Shown: positions 11,878 through 24,249, counted from the stretch's first letter. The stretch: 64,000 bases of DNA from Pseudocercospora fijiensis CIRAD86 (GCF_000340215.1 NW_006921536.1:3335802-3399801); one strand, 5' to 3'. The notes: generated from the sequence alone by a model not told the origin. A program made the numbers and translations.

Positions 11878-12859
11878 GGCGGCGGCGGTCGCTGTGGATT
11901 GAGGGTGATGAATGTGCTGCGCTCGCCGGAGTGATCAGAGTGTGTCAGTCGCGGTGAGAGGGCGTGTGCGAGGGCGTGTGCGTGTAGTGGGCAAAGTGCT
12001 GTCTGAAGAAGCGATATGTGTGTAAGAGAGGGAAGAGAGTGGTTGAGACGAAGGTGAACGTTCTTTTGATTGCTCAACCGGCCGACAATAGACACACCGC
12101 ACAATAGGAAGCAGAGCCTGCTTCACTGTCGTAATCTTGCTATTGTCGGCGGCCGTTGTGCACCTGCAGCGAGAAGGCGCGTGAAGCTGCGTTTGACCGC
12201 ACGTGCAGGTGCCCGCTGCGGCTGCGGGTGATCTGGAGTTGGCTGTGCAGTGCAGACGGTGCTTCGAGAACGAGCGTGCCGTTTACTGTAGAGAACACGT
12301 GTGAGCCTCTTCGAAGTACTGTCAGATCAGATGCCTCGACGCTTCGTCCTGTGTCATCCGCTATGCTCCCAAGGCTGCAGTGCGGCCTCGAGAGCTTGAG
12401 CCGCCAGATCGTGAGGTGATGATTGATCGACAGCCCCGCCGCTAGAACTAGAATAGCGGATGAGGCACGTGCACCACGAACCTAGAATTCTGACGCTTCC
12501 GACTTGTGCAAAGTGAAGCTACAATAATTGAACGTCTCAGCATCATGCCTGCAAAACTTCCACTATGACTTGCTCCGACCCAGCAGATACAGGACTTCAA
12601 TGCGCTGGACAAGCCTCCAGGCCTGCTGTGCTGGCTGGCTGCGCTGCCTTGTCACTGACAACCCACCTCCTGCGGCTTGCTTGATCCGCACGGCGGAGAC
12701 CGGAGACCACACCACGTCAAGGCTTGCGGCACACCTAGCAGTCGGTCGGGCGTGCAACGTGCATAAGCGCCAGAAGTGCCTTGCGCAAGCGCCATGAGCG
12801 AGCGTTCGCAGGGCAGCGCATTTCTCCGACCATTGTATTATTCTGAGCCTCACCCTGCT
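11878..12859. other. Intergenic region upstream of the MATH-RING gene
   Basis: This 980-bp gap separates the start of the MATH-USP-MORN-RING gene from the 3' end of the deoxyhypusine synthase gene; both lie on the minus strand. It should hold the promoter and 5' leader of the former. Short open frames occur on both strands, but none has domain content or sensible splice context. No RNA gene was recognised. Confidence 0.6.
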
Positions 12860-14068
12860 CTACGCTGCACTTTCTGTCTCAACCTTCGCAAAGCTGGCCG
12901 CGACAACGAGCGGAAATGCTACTGTCGCCTCGGCATACACCTGCGAACTCGTGTAAGTGTGTGATACTGGCTGCTGAAGAACGATTCAGGCATACCTTGA
13001 CGCTAGCTGCGTCGGCTTTGATCTTCCCCCAGCTGACTGCTTCGTCTGGTCGGGCACCTGCGTCCGAGCCATCGAATTCTTGCGCGGTATTGATGTACAC
13101 TGCGCTTTCCGCGCCATTGCGCATCAGGTTGGCATTTGCGATGTGGTGCTTGACAATGCCGCCTCCGAGAATGATCATGCCAGTGCGCTTGGCTCGGACG
13201 GCGAGGGTGTTGATCTTTCGGATGTCTTCCACAATGTCGACTCGAAGCTGCTGCGGTGAGGATTTGAACGTGTGGAAGTACAGCATGTCTCCGAGACTGC
13301 CATCAGTAAGCGCCGGACAGAACACTGGAATGTCGTTCTTCCATGCCCAGTAGTACACGGACGATTCGTCGTTGACCTCCTTGCCAAGCCGGTTGATGAT
13401 TTTGCTGGGAGTCCAGTGGATTGCTTCGCCCGAACCCTTGCATGCTTCCTGTTCTTCGAGCATTGTGTCGAGGATTGGCATCACCCAGTCTTCAAAGCGG
13501 CAGTAATTGTCGTTTGGCACTAAGAGATTGCCAATGCGATTCATGCCTTTGGCACGCAGCGAAGCTCCGGGTGTGGAGAAGGAGCCGAGATAGGTCTTAC
13601 CGAGACACTTGATGAAATCCTCCTCGACTCCGCCAGCAGTGGTGACAATCGCCGAGACGTGCTTGTGTTGTACGAGCCATCTCAATGTTTCGCGCAGTCC
13701 CGATGATATGAGATTGGACGTGTATCCAAGGAAAATAGTAGTCTTTTCACCGGATTCAGGATCCCGCCAAGTCCTCTGTCGCGCAAAGTCAACACAATTC
13801 GCGACGCAGAAGCTTGCGGCAGAAGCTTTGTGCATACCATGCCGTTCACTATGTCAACCGCTTGGCCTATCGAAGTCGCTTGGAAGCCCATGTTCGTCAT
13901 GCTTTGCACCAACTCTGCGACCGTGACATTGCGATCCGCGAATGCGTCAAAGTCTAGCCCTTTGACAGGGGCTGCACCGTCGGGCACTGGGTCTGAAGGC
14001 TTGAGCACAGCATTCTGCGCACCGAAGGGCGCTGCGTCATTTGAGGAGCTGCCGTTCGTGGAAGCCAT
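12860..14068 (-). CDS. Deoxyhypusine synthase
   Basis: Proposed structure is complement(12860..12940, 12996..13775, 13838..14068), 363 residues, with two phase-0 introns of 55 and 62 nt (GTATGC donors). The enzyme transfers the aminobutyl group of spermidine to one lysine of eIF5A using NAD, the first step of hypusine formation in the cytosol. The sequence shows [20 protein letters not shown], the [12 protein letters not shown] and [11 protein letters not shown] nucleotide-binding regions and EAVSWGKIK, whose lysine at about residue 328 corresponds to the catalytic Lys329 of the human enzyme. The small last exon ([14 protein letters not shown]) supplies the conserved C-terminus. Length is normal for the family and nothing is missing. 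Confidence 0.95.
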
Positions 14069-15557
14069 GTTCGGACAGGCCTGTTCTAATTAGTCCTCGA
14101 CCTGGTGGACGGAAGGGAAGTTGCACCAAATCTTTATGTCGCCAAGAAGTTAGAACATGTGCCGTCCAGGATCCCGCACGCGGACGCGGACGATGGCGCA
14201 CCAGTCCTCGCCGGGGCTTCGAAAAGCGCGACGACTTCTCTGGGAGAGTCACGATAGCAGCAGTATAGACCCGATAGCTTGGTATGCACACTACTCTTCC
14301 TAAATATCCTGTGCACAATGCTCGACAACGAGATGCCCACGCTCTCAGGGACCAGAGGCTCGCTGACGACATCAAGCAGTTTTGGCATCCTTGCCTTGGT
14401 ATTCCCATCCGCCGTGGCAATCCATGCAACGCCATCCGCTACTCAAACCCCAGTCGTTGCTTTGCTGGGCTCGCACCCTTCGTCACGCATCACTGCAGAC
14501 ACTTGCATGAGTAGTGCAGGCAGTGCAAGACGATGCCATCCATCGCGCGTGGTTGACGATGAATCTGTCTCACAAGCACAACCTCGAAGCGAAGAGGCGG
14601 TTCTTTGTCCGACCCCAGAACCAGGAGTCGATTCGATGAAACACTCCCCAACCGTCAACGCTCGAGTGAGATGCGTCTCGGCTAGGCCCTGTCGGCCGGT
14701 AGAGTTAAAGATGCAGGCTTCGGTAGCTGCGCGTTGATTGGCCGCATCATCCATCATCTGTCTGGAGACTCTCGATCCCGCAGCTTGGCCCAAGCAGTTC
14801 GCTTTCCACCAGAGTCATCCTCTCACCAACAACGCTGTCCTCCCGTCTGCGAACCACCTTTACCCTTCTCATTGCACGCCAAGACTTGGACCGACCGAGA
14901 GAGCGCGATCTGCTGGCTCCCTCGTCCAACTTTCTGCTCTTGTTTCGCCGACGCCAGGGACATCTCGCGAGCCGGAGTGCTGGAGACCGCCGCCGCCGCC
15001 TGCGTGACAGCCGCCAGGAGAGTCTCGATCTCGCTCGGATCTTTCAAGACGCGCATGGTCTTCAGTCCATGGGCTTCACCTTCGACTTTGGGATTTCTGG
15101 GCTTTGACGACGGCATTGGACAGGCCATTGGGGCAGTCGAATCTCATCCGCTGCTTTTCCTTTCTCCGCCTGCCTGCCCGCCTGCCTGGCACGGCACGCC
15201 TGCAAGAGTTGAACAGAAGCCGCACGAGCCCAGCGTCCCCGGCAGCGTACCCAGCTTCTTTTACGCTCCACGCTTGTGGCGCCTACCCGCCCGCTAGTGG
15301 CACTCGACCTTTGAGATTGGCGCTGCACCTTCAAACAAATCAAGCTCAATCCAGCCAACTAAACACGACTTTCCCATTATTGCCGCATACATCCGCCCAC
15401 ACTCCTTTGCGACGACTTTGCATCTTGGATGATCGCAGCAACGCTTCACGGCTGGCCGATGAAGTAGTTGACGCCTGCCAATCAAGCTTCACGCACAGAA
15501 ACATCCTGGTCGCATTCTGCGGCGTGGCGCTCCTGAAAGGCGCCGCCGCCAATTTTC
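14069..15557. other. Divergent promoter / long 5' leader region
   Basis: About 1.5 kb lies between the divergent starts of deoxyhypusine synthase (minus) and the Snt1-like gene (plus). Pyrimidine-rich text and upstream ATGs from about 14,730 onward look like a long 5' leader of the Snt1-like gene. Open frames such as 14,734-15,297 are Arg/Ser/Pro-rich without domain content, and I treat them as non-coding. Confidence 0.55.
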
Positions 15558-18500
15558 ATGTCGTATCGCAGCGGATCCAACTACAGAGGACCGTCAGACA
15601 GGTCGCGCTCGCCGCCGCGCTTTGCAGACAGGAGAGGCTCGACCGCGAACAGCATCTTCGACGCTCGGCATTCAGGGCCTCCTCCACCGCGCAATGCTGC
15701 AGACGCGCCAAGAGGCCCCAGATCGCAATTTGACGGACCTCCACCGCGCGGACCTCCCCCGTCTGGCCTAGGATCCGGTGCACCACCACGAAGACTCGCT
15801 GATGCGCCGCCCTTAGGAAGTGGTGAGCGACCACGACCTTCATTTCGAGAACGCGATTATCCGGATCGGCGAGAACGATCGCCTCCACCTCGCGACCGTT
15901 CTCCGCCAAGGAACTTTAAAGAGCCCAGGGACTTTGCGCCACGTGACATCGACATCCGGAGTGCCCGCCGAGCCTCACGCGACGGTCCTCCTTCTGCGGG
16001 ATCGAACTACTCAGACGGCGCTCCATTCTCGGGATCGTCATATCGAGGTGGTTTTGGAAGAGGACGAGGCCGCGGGGACTTTGATCCTCGACCTTCTACG
16101 CGTGGTGGTCGACGCGCCATTGACGATCGAGGAGATTTGTTTCCAAGCAGGAACCGCAGTCCGCCACCGAGATTTGGACGAGACCTGTCACGCGATGGCA
16201 GAGATCCAGAACGCAGAGATGAGCGCAGGTTCGATCGCCGCGAGGATGATAGGCGTCCCGACTGGGTTGAGCGGGAGCGCGAAAGGGAGAGGGAGCTTGA
16301 TCGCACCAGGAGAGATCCGCTGCCTGCACGTCTCGAGGGTCGCATGTCAAGCGACACCGTTCCCAGTGCAAACTCCGCATTCCCTACAACAGCAGACCCG
16401 CCAATCAATCCGGCTCGCTTAGCCATCATCGAAAGCTCCGGGGCAGATCCAGCGGTGCGACGATCGTCAACAACTCCCATGCCGGCAGCAACGAGCAGGA
16501 GAGATCCGCCACCAGAAACGCCTGCTTATCTTAATGGTAGGGCAGAAACTACAGCGAACAGATATGGATCTCGAGGCTCTAGCCCGCCGACTCAAGCGCC
16601 GCCTGTCCCTGCTTTCAGCTTCTCAGTTGTTCCAACTTCAGCTGCGTCATCTTCGACACCCAAGAACGTTCCTGACGCCAAGCCCGCAGACCATGTACCG
16701 GCTGCTGAAGAAGTGAAGCCTGCGGTTGAAGAGAAGCCTCTTCCGCCACCAGATGCGCCATCAGCACCTAAGGCCCTACAGCAACAGCCTCCTCCATCGG
16801 CACCGAAAGCTCCGCGAGCATTGGAAATTGACGCAGTCATTCCTCCCAGTAATCGACTGCACGGTGTTCGCTCGCTTGAGAATATATCTCGTCCTCCACA
16901 ACATCAGGTAGAAGATCATGTTGCGCAGCCGCCTTCGTCAATGCCTACATCTCCTAGAGCAACACGTCAAACATTGCCTCACTTGACACAACCCGTCTCG
17001 CTAAATCCCCCGCAAGCGCCTAGATTTGATGTTGCTGTCCCTACTGGCCCGAAAGCATTGTTCCTACCTCCGGTGCAACCTTCCTTGTCGCCAAGACCGC
17101 ACTTCGCATCGCCACGCTCTGATACTGGCGCATTCCAGCATACCAGTGGACATCTACGAGGGTCAACGCCTCCTCCAACCGCACCTTCTGGGCCTCGGAA
17201 TCGGTCATTCAGTGTGTCACCGAAAGTTACGACGTCAAGCATTCCAACAGCACCCAAAAGTGCCCGTGCTCCTCCAGTCGCTCCGAGAGCGATCGACAGA
17301 TTACAGACTGCTCCAAATCGATTACCGCAACGCGGTCCTGGTATGTCGTCATTCGGAGCTTCTGGAGCTAGGCAGTGGAACACATGGACAAGACCAGGAG
17401 CCCCAATCTATGGAGAAAAGCTTGGTCCTACCATTCCTGCGAAAAGAGATGTCAATGGGGAGGAGAAGGAGAGAGCACTTCAGACCGGAGCATCTCCCTC
17501 AACTGACACAAAGATGCAAGACATTCCCGTGAAGACAGAAGACCACGAGAGTCGTCGCACTTCAATACAGACTTCAAGACCGTCTACTGAGGACCGCAAC
17601 GAAGACGATATGGAGCCGGATGTCGATCTGGCCAAACGAAAGTCCACTGCCGCCGAAAGCCAATCTGCTACCCATGCCTCTTTCTTTGGTGGTGCATTAG
17701 AGCGTCCTGCGGACGACATTGACAGCAGTAGCGAAGATGATGAACTGGACGAAGAGGAAGACGCTACTTTGTTGGAGGCTAAGCATGCACGCAAAGAACG
17801 AGAATTGAGATCGCAGATGGTCGATCTAAGTTTACGTGAATATCGAGCGACGTCGCCCCTCGAATCGCTGGCCAGGCTTGCACGCCTCACCGAGAAGGAC
17901 TTGGAGCAATACAACCAGCAACGAAAGGATGACATGGACCTCGACGATGCGCCGCTGGAACCATCTCGTCAAACTGCTCCAGTAGCGGCTCATTCATCGA
18001 GCAGCGAGGATGGCCCAGAGATTCTGACACCACAGGGTGAAAGTCTAAATGTCGTGACCATTCGAGAGGAAGAGGATATCCATGGAAATGTTCGTAGGGT
18101 GCTTCGACGCAGTTCCGAGCCTGTTGCACTCCCATTCTTGGTGAAAGAAGGCGCGCTTCCCTTGCAAGAATCCGAAGCATTTCGGGATACGCTGCAGAGC
18201 TTGAAAGAATACGAGACGGAGATGCTTGACATCATTGCAAAAGAGGAGCAGCTGGACCTTGACGCGGAGGAGGATGCGATGGAAGCTTTCGAATTGGCTT
18301 ACCAACAGTGGCGAGACGAATGCGAGGAACTTGACAAGGAAAGAGAGAAGCAGGAACTTCTGGAACGACAAGCGTCGCTTGAGCCTGGACTCGATGTTGA
18401 TGCGCCCACTCCAGCGCCGGTGAACCCGATTGCCGAAGGAAGAAGAACTAAGCTGAACATCAGCGAGTATCAAATGGCACAGGTTCTCAAGGAATCGGAA

Positions 18501-21500
18501 GAAATGGCAAGGATCGAGCAAGAGAAGAATGACCGCGAAGCCAAGAAAATCCAGGCCGACATGGAAAAGGAAGCCCAGCTGCCCGACTTGGAGACCGAAA
18601 AAGCTATCGCCCGCGGGAAATGGTTCAACGAGAACAGATTACGGGACGCTGACCAGCTCACCCTAGTGTTCTCGTACAAGCCTCCGAAGGACACGTTCAC
18701 GGAGAAGGAGCAGGATGTGTTCATTGCGGCTTTCAAGGAGACGCCAAAGAAGTGGGGCGAGATTGCATCGCTTCTGCCCGGCCGCACTTACAAGGACTGC
18801 ATTCACCATTACTATGCAAATAAATGGGATGGTAGATTCAGAGACAGCAGGACCAAGCGATACAAGGGTCGTGGTGGCGGTAGAGGAGGCAGGGCCAAAG
18901 CTTCTCGCGCTGTTCGGGGGTCAGCGATGGCAGATCTCAACAGAGCCGAAGAACTGATACCAGCCAACGATTCCGGCAGTGGAAGACCGAAGAGAGCTGC
19001 AGCACCAACCACTTTCGGCGAGAAAGAAGTCGAGTCGAAGAACGCGTTGATGGCGCAGTCGCCTGCCAAGAAGCCTGGACCAGGATCAAAGCAAGATGCC
19101 AATGGCGAAGAAAAGCCTACCAAAAAGCAACGAAAGACTGGCGAAGGCAAAGCTGGTCGTAAAGGCAAACAACAGCTGGCAGCTCTTGCGGCAGCGCCTT
19201 CGGGGTCGCCAAATCAGAAGCCAGCACACAGCAAAGACGATATTGCACGAGGACCAACCGCGGAAGAGGCTGGCTTGTTGGCAGGCCTTCATCGCAGCCA
19301 CCACGAGTCAATGGCGCCAGAGCACCAGGGCATGTATGTGCCCGATGCGATGCTTCCTCAACTCCTGGCTGGAGACGATGCGGCGAGACAGAAGCTGGCG
19401 CCCGCTGCTAAGCAGAGCGCATCAAGCTACTGGTCGGTCCCGGAGCAAACCGACTTTCATGGGTTTATTGCTCATTTTGGAACCGATTTTGCTGCGATCG
19501 CTGCTCACATGGGCACGAAGACGGCGACTATGATTAAGAATCATTATCAACGTCAGGTCGACGGCGGAAGAGCGGAGCTCAAGGTTGCGGCGGAAGCAGC
19601 GGATCAGCGCAAACAGCGCGGAGAAGACGCAGGGCCACCACCTCAACCCACTCCGATTGTGAAGCGGAAGTACGACAATCCACAGACCAGCACCGGCACC
19701 ACCACCGCCACTCCACGTGCGATTGCCCCGCAGGGTGATGCCATGGACGTTGATGATTCTGGTCCAGCGCTGCAAGCGTCAGCACCGCCACCACCACCAC
19801 CCAAGCATGTTTCCCCGCCCCAATTCCAGTCGAAGCCCCAGCGCTTCCCCACTTCTGCACAGAGTACCCCGACACAAGCGCCTCGAGTTGTGCCAAGTCC
19901 GCATCGCATTGCAGCTACACCTGCCCCTCCGATGCCCCCTGCTGCACAGCACAGCCGGCCTCCCGTACAGCATCCGCTTGGCTCTCGTGCAAGCTTTCTT
20001 GCCGACAACCGCACGGAATCTGGTCCCGGACTTGGTGCGGGTGCACTATTGGGCGTGGGTCGTGAACCAGTGCCTCCCGCATCGCGTAATCAGCCTCCAC
20101 CGCCCCAGCCAGCCCGGACACTTTCAAATCTTGCCAATTCTGACTACATCAACAGCCTGCGGCAGGAGCAAGAAAAAGCACTTCGGATGCAGAAAGCTGA
20201 ACAGGCTCAACTGGCCGGCCACGATGAGCAAATGCGTATGGAACAAACGCGCATGGAGCAATTGCGCTCTCGCCAACACCAATCAATGGCGCACGCGCAT
20301 GGTTCGCCTGCCAATCAACCACTCGCGATGCCAGCAGCAGAACGGAAGCCATTGTTTGACGACTCGCGTCCGCCTTCGCGTGGTGGTTATCTTTCGTCTG
20401 GCCTTTCCCGTGGGCCACTGATCAATCCGCATAACCCCATGACTGCAGGTCTGGGCGCCTCGCCTCTGGTAACATTAGCAGGAGCTGGACGTCCACCTTA
20501 TGTTCCCTCGCCGCCCAAGCCCGATGCATCTCGGCCAGGATCTGTTGTGGCGCCATTATCTGCCCAGCAGCCACCGATACATGTCCCGGGACATAGTCAC
20601 AGCCAGCCACCTGCGCAAGCACCTCCTGCTCCCGCGCCCGCGCCCGCTCCCGCTCCCGCTCCAGAAGCACCGAAGAAGTCTAATTTGATGAATCTGTTGA
20701 ACAATGAACCGGAAGAGACCAAGCCCGCACCAAAACGAGACAGTCTTCCCTCTGCAAGTTCGACACGAGTGGCATCGCCGGCGCCTCCCTTCAATACTGC
20801 GCCTACTTCACAGCCCCCTGCAAACTTGCCCACACCTAGGCGGGAGACATTTGGCCATGCATCCCTTCCTGGAGCCAATTATCACAGATCGTCATTTGGG
20901 CAGACAGCTTCTACGCCAACAGCGCAACCAACGGCTCTCAAGCACGAATCATCTGGCGGTGTGGCGTCTTTGTCGCAGCAACCGCCGAAGGAGGACTGGC
21001 GCTCTGCTCACTTGTACGGACACGGCAATCAGCCGAGTCCTCCAGCTCAGCCACCACTCGACAGAGATCCAAGGGATCTCCGAGATGGCGCAAGGCCTTT
21101 GTTTAACTTTCCTGGAAGTCAACGAGGATATGGGCCACTCAATCCACCATCACGTGCTAACCAGTCGCCGCCTCCTCATATGATCAGTCATTCGAGGACG
21201 CCCTCGCTTTCTGCACAACAACAGCGGGAGCAACAACGCGCAGCATTCGTACCTCCTAGCACCCAGCCTCCAGTCCAAAGCTTGAGTGCCAACCCATATG
21301 GCAGATCTGAACAGCCGGTCTCGTATCATCAAGCGCCACCGCAAGCGCAAAATAGAGCACATCACTCTCATAATAGCTCCATCACTGAACGACCAGGGTA
21401 TTTCTCGTATGGTGCGCCTTCATCGCTAAGTCGAGAAGAAGTCATGAGGCGAGAGGACGAGGCTGCCGCGCGTCACCATCACTACCGAATGGAGGATGAT

Positions 21501-21941
21501 CGTCTGGCAGCTATTGCAGCAGAACGTCAACGTGACATGGCGCAGCGCGACGAGCAAGCAAGGCTTAGGCATGCGGAACAGCGAGAGTTGGATCTGCGGA
21601 GGCAAGAGCAGGTCTACGGTCGTGACTCCCGCGGTGCAATGCATGCGTCCTTTGGCACACCTTTCGCAAGCAGACAGCCATTTGGCGCACCGAGCATGCG
21701 CGAACCAGGTTTTAGGGAAGCAGGCCTTCGAGAGCAAGCGTCACGCGAAGTTGCAGAGCGAATGCAAGAGGAGGAACGGCGGATGCAGTTCAGAACAGAG
21801 CCAGCGGCCTTTCTGCGAGAGAGGGAGCGTCCATCTTATCCAGCGACGAGACCTGATGAGCAGCAGCCACTTTTCCGACGATCAACACCTTCGAATGCAT
21901 ACGGGCCTTATGGACAACCTCCACCTGGGAGTCGGAGGTAG
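15558..21941 (+). CDS. Snt1/NCoR-like double-SANT chromatin protein
   Basis: A single uninterrupted frame of 2,127 residues. The N-terminus (1-280) is Arg/Ser/Pro-rich with RGG-like stretches. An acidic, coiled-coil-prone middle part at about 700-1,030 precedes a first SANT domain at about 1,045-1,095 (FTEKEQDVFIAAFKETPKKW and DCIHHYYANKW). A second SANT is at about 1,287-1,340 (WSVPEQTDFHGFIAHFGTDF, NHYQRQV). The rest is low-complexity Pro/Gln/Ala. Two separated SANT domains in a very large disordered protein is the layout of yeast Snt1 and animal NCoR/SMRT, the scaffold of the Set3 histone deacetylase complex. Assignment rests on this architecture. The ATG at 15,558 is the first of the frame and follows a long leader. 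Confidence 0.88.
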   Translation: MSYRSGSNYRGPSDRSRSPPRFADRRGSTANSIFDARHSGPPPPRNAADAPRGPRSQFDGPPPRGPPPSGLGSGAPPRRLADAPPLGSGERPRPSFRERDYPDRRERSPPPRDRSPPRNFKEPRDFAPRDIDIRSARRASRDGPPSAGSNYSDGAPFSGSSYRGGFGRGRGRGDFDPRPSTRGGRRAIDDRGDLFPSRNRSPPPRFGRDLSRDGRDPERRDERRFDRREDDRRPDWVERERERERELDRTRRDPLPARLEGRMSSDTVPSANSAFPTTADPPINPARLAIIESSGADPAVRRSSTTPMPAATSRRDPPPETPAYLNGRAETTANRYGSRGSSPPTQAPPVPAFSFSVVPTSAASSSTPKNVPDAKPADHVPAAEEVKPAVEEKPLPPPDAPSAPKALQQQPPPSAPKAPRALEIDAVIPPSNRLHGVRSLENISRPPQHQVEDHVAQPPSSMPTSPRATRQTLPHLTQPVSLNPPQAPRFDVAVPTGPKALFLPPVQPSLSPRPHFASPRSDTGAFQHTSGHLRGSTPPPTAPSGPRNRSFSVSPKVTTSSIPTAPKSARAPPVAPRAIDRLQTAPNRLPQRGPGMSSFGASGARQWNTWTRPGAPIYGEKLGPTIPAKRDVNGEEKERALQTGASPSTDTKMQDIPVKTEDHESRRTSIQTSRPSTEDRNEDDMEPDVDLAKRKSTAAESQSATHASFFGGALERPADDIDSSSEDDELDEEEDATLLEAKHARKERELRSQMVDLSLREYRATSPLESLARLARLTEKDLEQYNQQRKDDMDLDDAPLEPSRQTAPVAAHSSSSEDGPEILTPQGESLNVVTIREEEDIHGNVRRVLRRSSEPVALPFLVKEGALPLQESEAFRDTLQSLKEYETEMLDIIAKEEQLDLDAEEDAMEAFELAYQQWRDECEELDKEREKQELLERQASLEPGLDVDAPTPAPVNPIAEGRRTKLNISEYQMAQVLKESEEMARIEQEKNDREAKKIQADMEKEAQLPDLETEKAIARGKWFNENRLRDADQLTLVFSYKPPKDTFTEKEQDVFIAAFKETPKKWGEIASLLPGRTYKDCIHHYYANKWDGRFRDSRTKRYKGRGGGRGGRAKASRAVRGSAMADLNRAEELIPANDSGSGRPKRAAAPTTFGEKEVESKNALMAQSPAKKPGPGSKQDANGEEKPTKKQRKTGEGKAGRKGKQQLAALAAAPSGSPNQKPAHSKDDIARGPTAEEAGLLAGLHRSHHESMAPEHQGMYVPDAMLPQLLAGDDAARQKLAPAAKQSASSYWSVPEQTDFHGFIAHFGTDFAAIAAHMGTKTATMIKNHYQRQVDGGRAELKVAAEAADQRKQRGEDAGPPPQPTPIVKRKYDNPQTSTGTTTATPRAIAPQGDAMDVDDSGPALQASAPPPPPPKHVSPPQFQSKPQRFPTSAQSTPTQAPRVVPSPHRIAATPAPPMPPAAQHSRPPVQHPLGSRASFLADNRTESGPGLGAGALLGVGREPVPPASRNQPPPPQPARTLSNLANSDYINSLRQEQEKALRMQKAEQAQLAGHDEQMRMEQTRMEQLRSRQHQSMAHAHGSPANQPLAMPAAERKPLFDDSRPPSRGGYLSSGLSRGPLINPHNPMTAGLGASPLVTLAGAGRPPYVPSPPKPDASRPGSVVAPLSAQQPPIHVPGHSHSQPPAQAPPAPAPAPAPAPAPEAPKKSNLMNLLNNEPEETKPAPKRDSLPSASSTRVASPAPPFNTAPTSQPPANLPTPRRETFGHASLPGANYHRSSFGQTASTPTAQPTALKHESSGGVASLSQQPPKEDWRSAHLYGHGNQPSPPAQPPLDRDPRDLRDGARPLFNFPGSQRGYGPLNPPSRANQSPPPHMISHSRTPSLSAQQQREQQRAAFVPPSTQPPVQSLSANPYGRSEQPVSYHQAPPQAQNRAHHSHNSSITERPGYFSYGAPSSLSREEVMRREDEAAARHHHYRMEDDRLAAIAAERQRDMAQRDEQARLRHAEQRELDLRRQEQVYGRDSRGAMHASFGTPFASRQPFGAPSMREPGFREAGLREQASREVAERMQEEERRMQFRTEPAAFLRERERPSYPATRPDEQQPLFRRSTPSNAYGPYGQPPPGSRR

Positions 21942-22897
<956 letters not shown>

Positions 22898-22922
22898 CGA
22901 CCAAGCACTCCTATCGCCCACC

Positions 22923-23489
22923 ATGCCTATGGACTGGACCCCACAGGCCGAAGCAAAGGTATATACAAATTTTTATCCCCTGTTTCGGATCATCCTCACA
23001 TTTTTTTTCCCAGCTTATCGCAGCCATCTTCCAAGTCTGCGACATCAAAATCTCTAGCGCTGAGTACGCCGCTTTGGCCAAAATCATGGGTCCAGGTAAT
23101 AATAATCATCTCACTTTCTATTCTTCTCGGCACGTTTAGTCAGTAGTGACACTGATCTTCTCCCAGAATGTACCCCAAAAGCCATCACCCACCGCGTGAC
23201 CAAACTCAAGCTCGCCGGAGCGGAGGACAGTGGTGTCGAGATGGCGAAGAAAGTTACGAAGAAGAAGAAGAAGGGTAGGGTTGCTGCTCCTGCTGCCAAG
23301 GCTGGAGAGTCACCGCCCAAGGTCAATTCTTCTAAGAAGAGGACTTTTCAAGGTAAGATGAAGAATGATGCTGGCGAGGTTCTGCTTGATGGGAAGGAGA
23401 TTGAGTTTGGGGAGGAGGTTGGTGAGGGATTTAGGAAGATGAGAGCTATGGTGGAGGAGGATCAGGAGGATGATGATGGGTTGCTTTGA
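22923..23489 (+). CDS. Small basic nuclear protein with Myb/SANT-like N-terminus
   Basis: Proposed structure is 22923..22958, 23014..23095, 23167..23489, 146 residues. Introns are GTATAT...CCCAG and GTAATA...CCCAG, and the frame is kept across both. The N-terminus (MDWTPQAEAKLIAAIFQVCD, then YAALAKIMG and CTPKAITHRVTKLK) has the Trp and helix spacing of a Myb/SANT-like DNA-binding segment that many ascomycete small proteins share. A Lys-rich run (KKVTKKKKKGR) follows, probably a nuclear localisation signal, and the C-terminus is acidic. No enzyme function is implied. The tiny first exon is the weakest part of the model. Confidence 0.78.
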
Positions 23490-23885
23490 GTTTGGAGTGA
23501 GGGAGAGGATGGATGGATGGGCTGGGTTGGAGGAAAGCTGGGTGATGATTTGAATGATCGAAATGACTCGGAGGTGAGTTGGATGCGATGCCAGGCGAGC
23601 GAAAGCCGGGATAATGGTTTTGCGACGCGCTTGTGGAGATGAATGAGATATGATACTCAAAGGATTGTCTCCTCTCTCTCTCTCTCTCTTTCTCGTTCTG
23701 TGCTTGTGATGATCTTGGCTACTTCCGGATCTCATGGCTTGCTAGGCTCGTTACGTCGCAGACCGTAAATTCCAGAAAGGTCTCTTGCACGGAGCGCAAG
23801 GCTGCAAGGTCTGGATCAAAGACGGCATACATGGGTGGGATGTACAACGAGAAGTCGTAAAAGTTGTTCATGATCACCCTGCCCG
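23490..23885. other. Intergenic region with CT-rich tract
   Basis: The 3' flank of the small basic gene contains a short CT microsatellite near 23,673-23,693. On the minus strand a frame of about 60 codons runs from about 23,908 to 23,724 and reads, among others, MNNFYDFSLYIPPMYAVFDP; I do not recognise it and it lacks a credible start. Confidence 0.4.
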
Positions 23886-24245
23886 CTACTCCTTGGCCGT
23901 GACATTACTGGCATGTACTTCAACCTCGATGACATACTTATGAAACTTCCTCAAGTGCACTTTCTTCTCGAACCTAGAAATTTCTCGTCAGTCCTCGCTC
24001 TATGCTGTCAACAGTCGACGCTTATCGACTTACATCTCATCGATCTCAGCAGGCGTTCGTCTTGCTACCTCGGGCATTATGAACCAGGAAATTACGACCG
24101 CCATGGCGCCAATCCCAGCGAAACCGAGAAATGTCATCGTTAGTGCGCGGTGGAACGAACATGCCAATAGGTACTAATACTTACAAAAAGCCAGTCTTCA
24201 CACTCCATTTTGCAGAACCATTGATCATCAATGGTGTGCAGGAAG
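23886..24245 (-). pseudogene. MFS sugar transporter, C-terminal fragment
   Basis: Minus-strand pieces give the end of a fungal hexose-transporter-like MFS protein. About 24,240-24,185 reads TPLMINGSAKWSVKTGFF. 24,123-24,034 reads FAGIGAMAVVISWFIMPEVA then RRTPAEIDEM. 23,973-23,886 reads FEKKVHLRKFHKYVIEVEVH and ends with TAG. The P-E-x-x-x-R-T-x-x-E-I-D-E-M-F signature is typical of the last transmembrane helix and tail of sugar porters. The intron between the last two pieces is intact (GTAAGT...CTAG). The one before it has a good donor (GTAAGT) and branch site (CACTAAC) but ends in CGG where CAG is expected. Upstream, homology stops after about 20 codons, so the other helices are gone. Confidence 0.75.
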
Positions 24246-24249
24246 ACTT

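Noticed and set aside
14734..15297. Arg/Ser/Pro-rich frames upstream of the Snt1-like gene
   Set aside because: Three overlapping frames are open at once, as in pyrimidine-rich leaders, and none has domain content.
23724..23908. About 60-codon minus-strand frame downstream of the transporter fragment
   Set aside because: It looks codon-like but has no plausible start, no known motif and lies 3' of a clear transporter stop.
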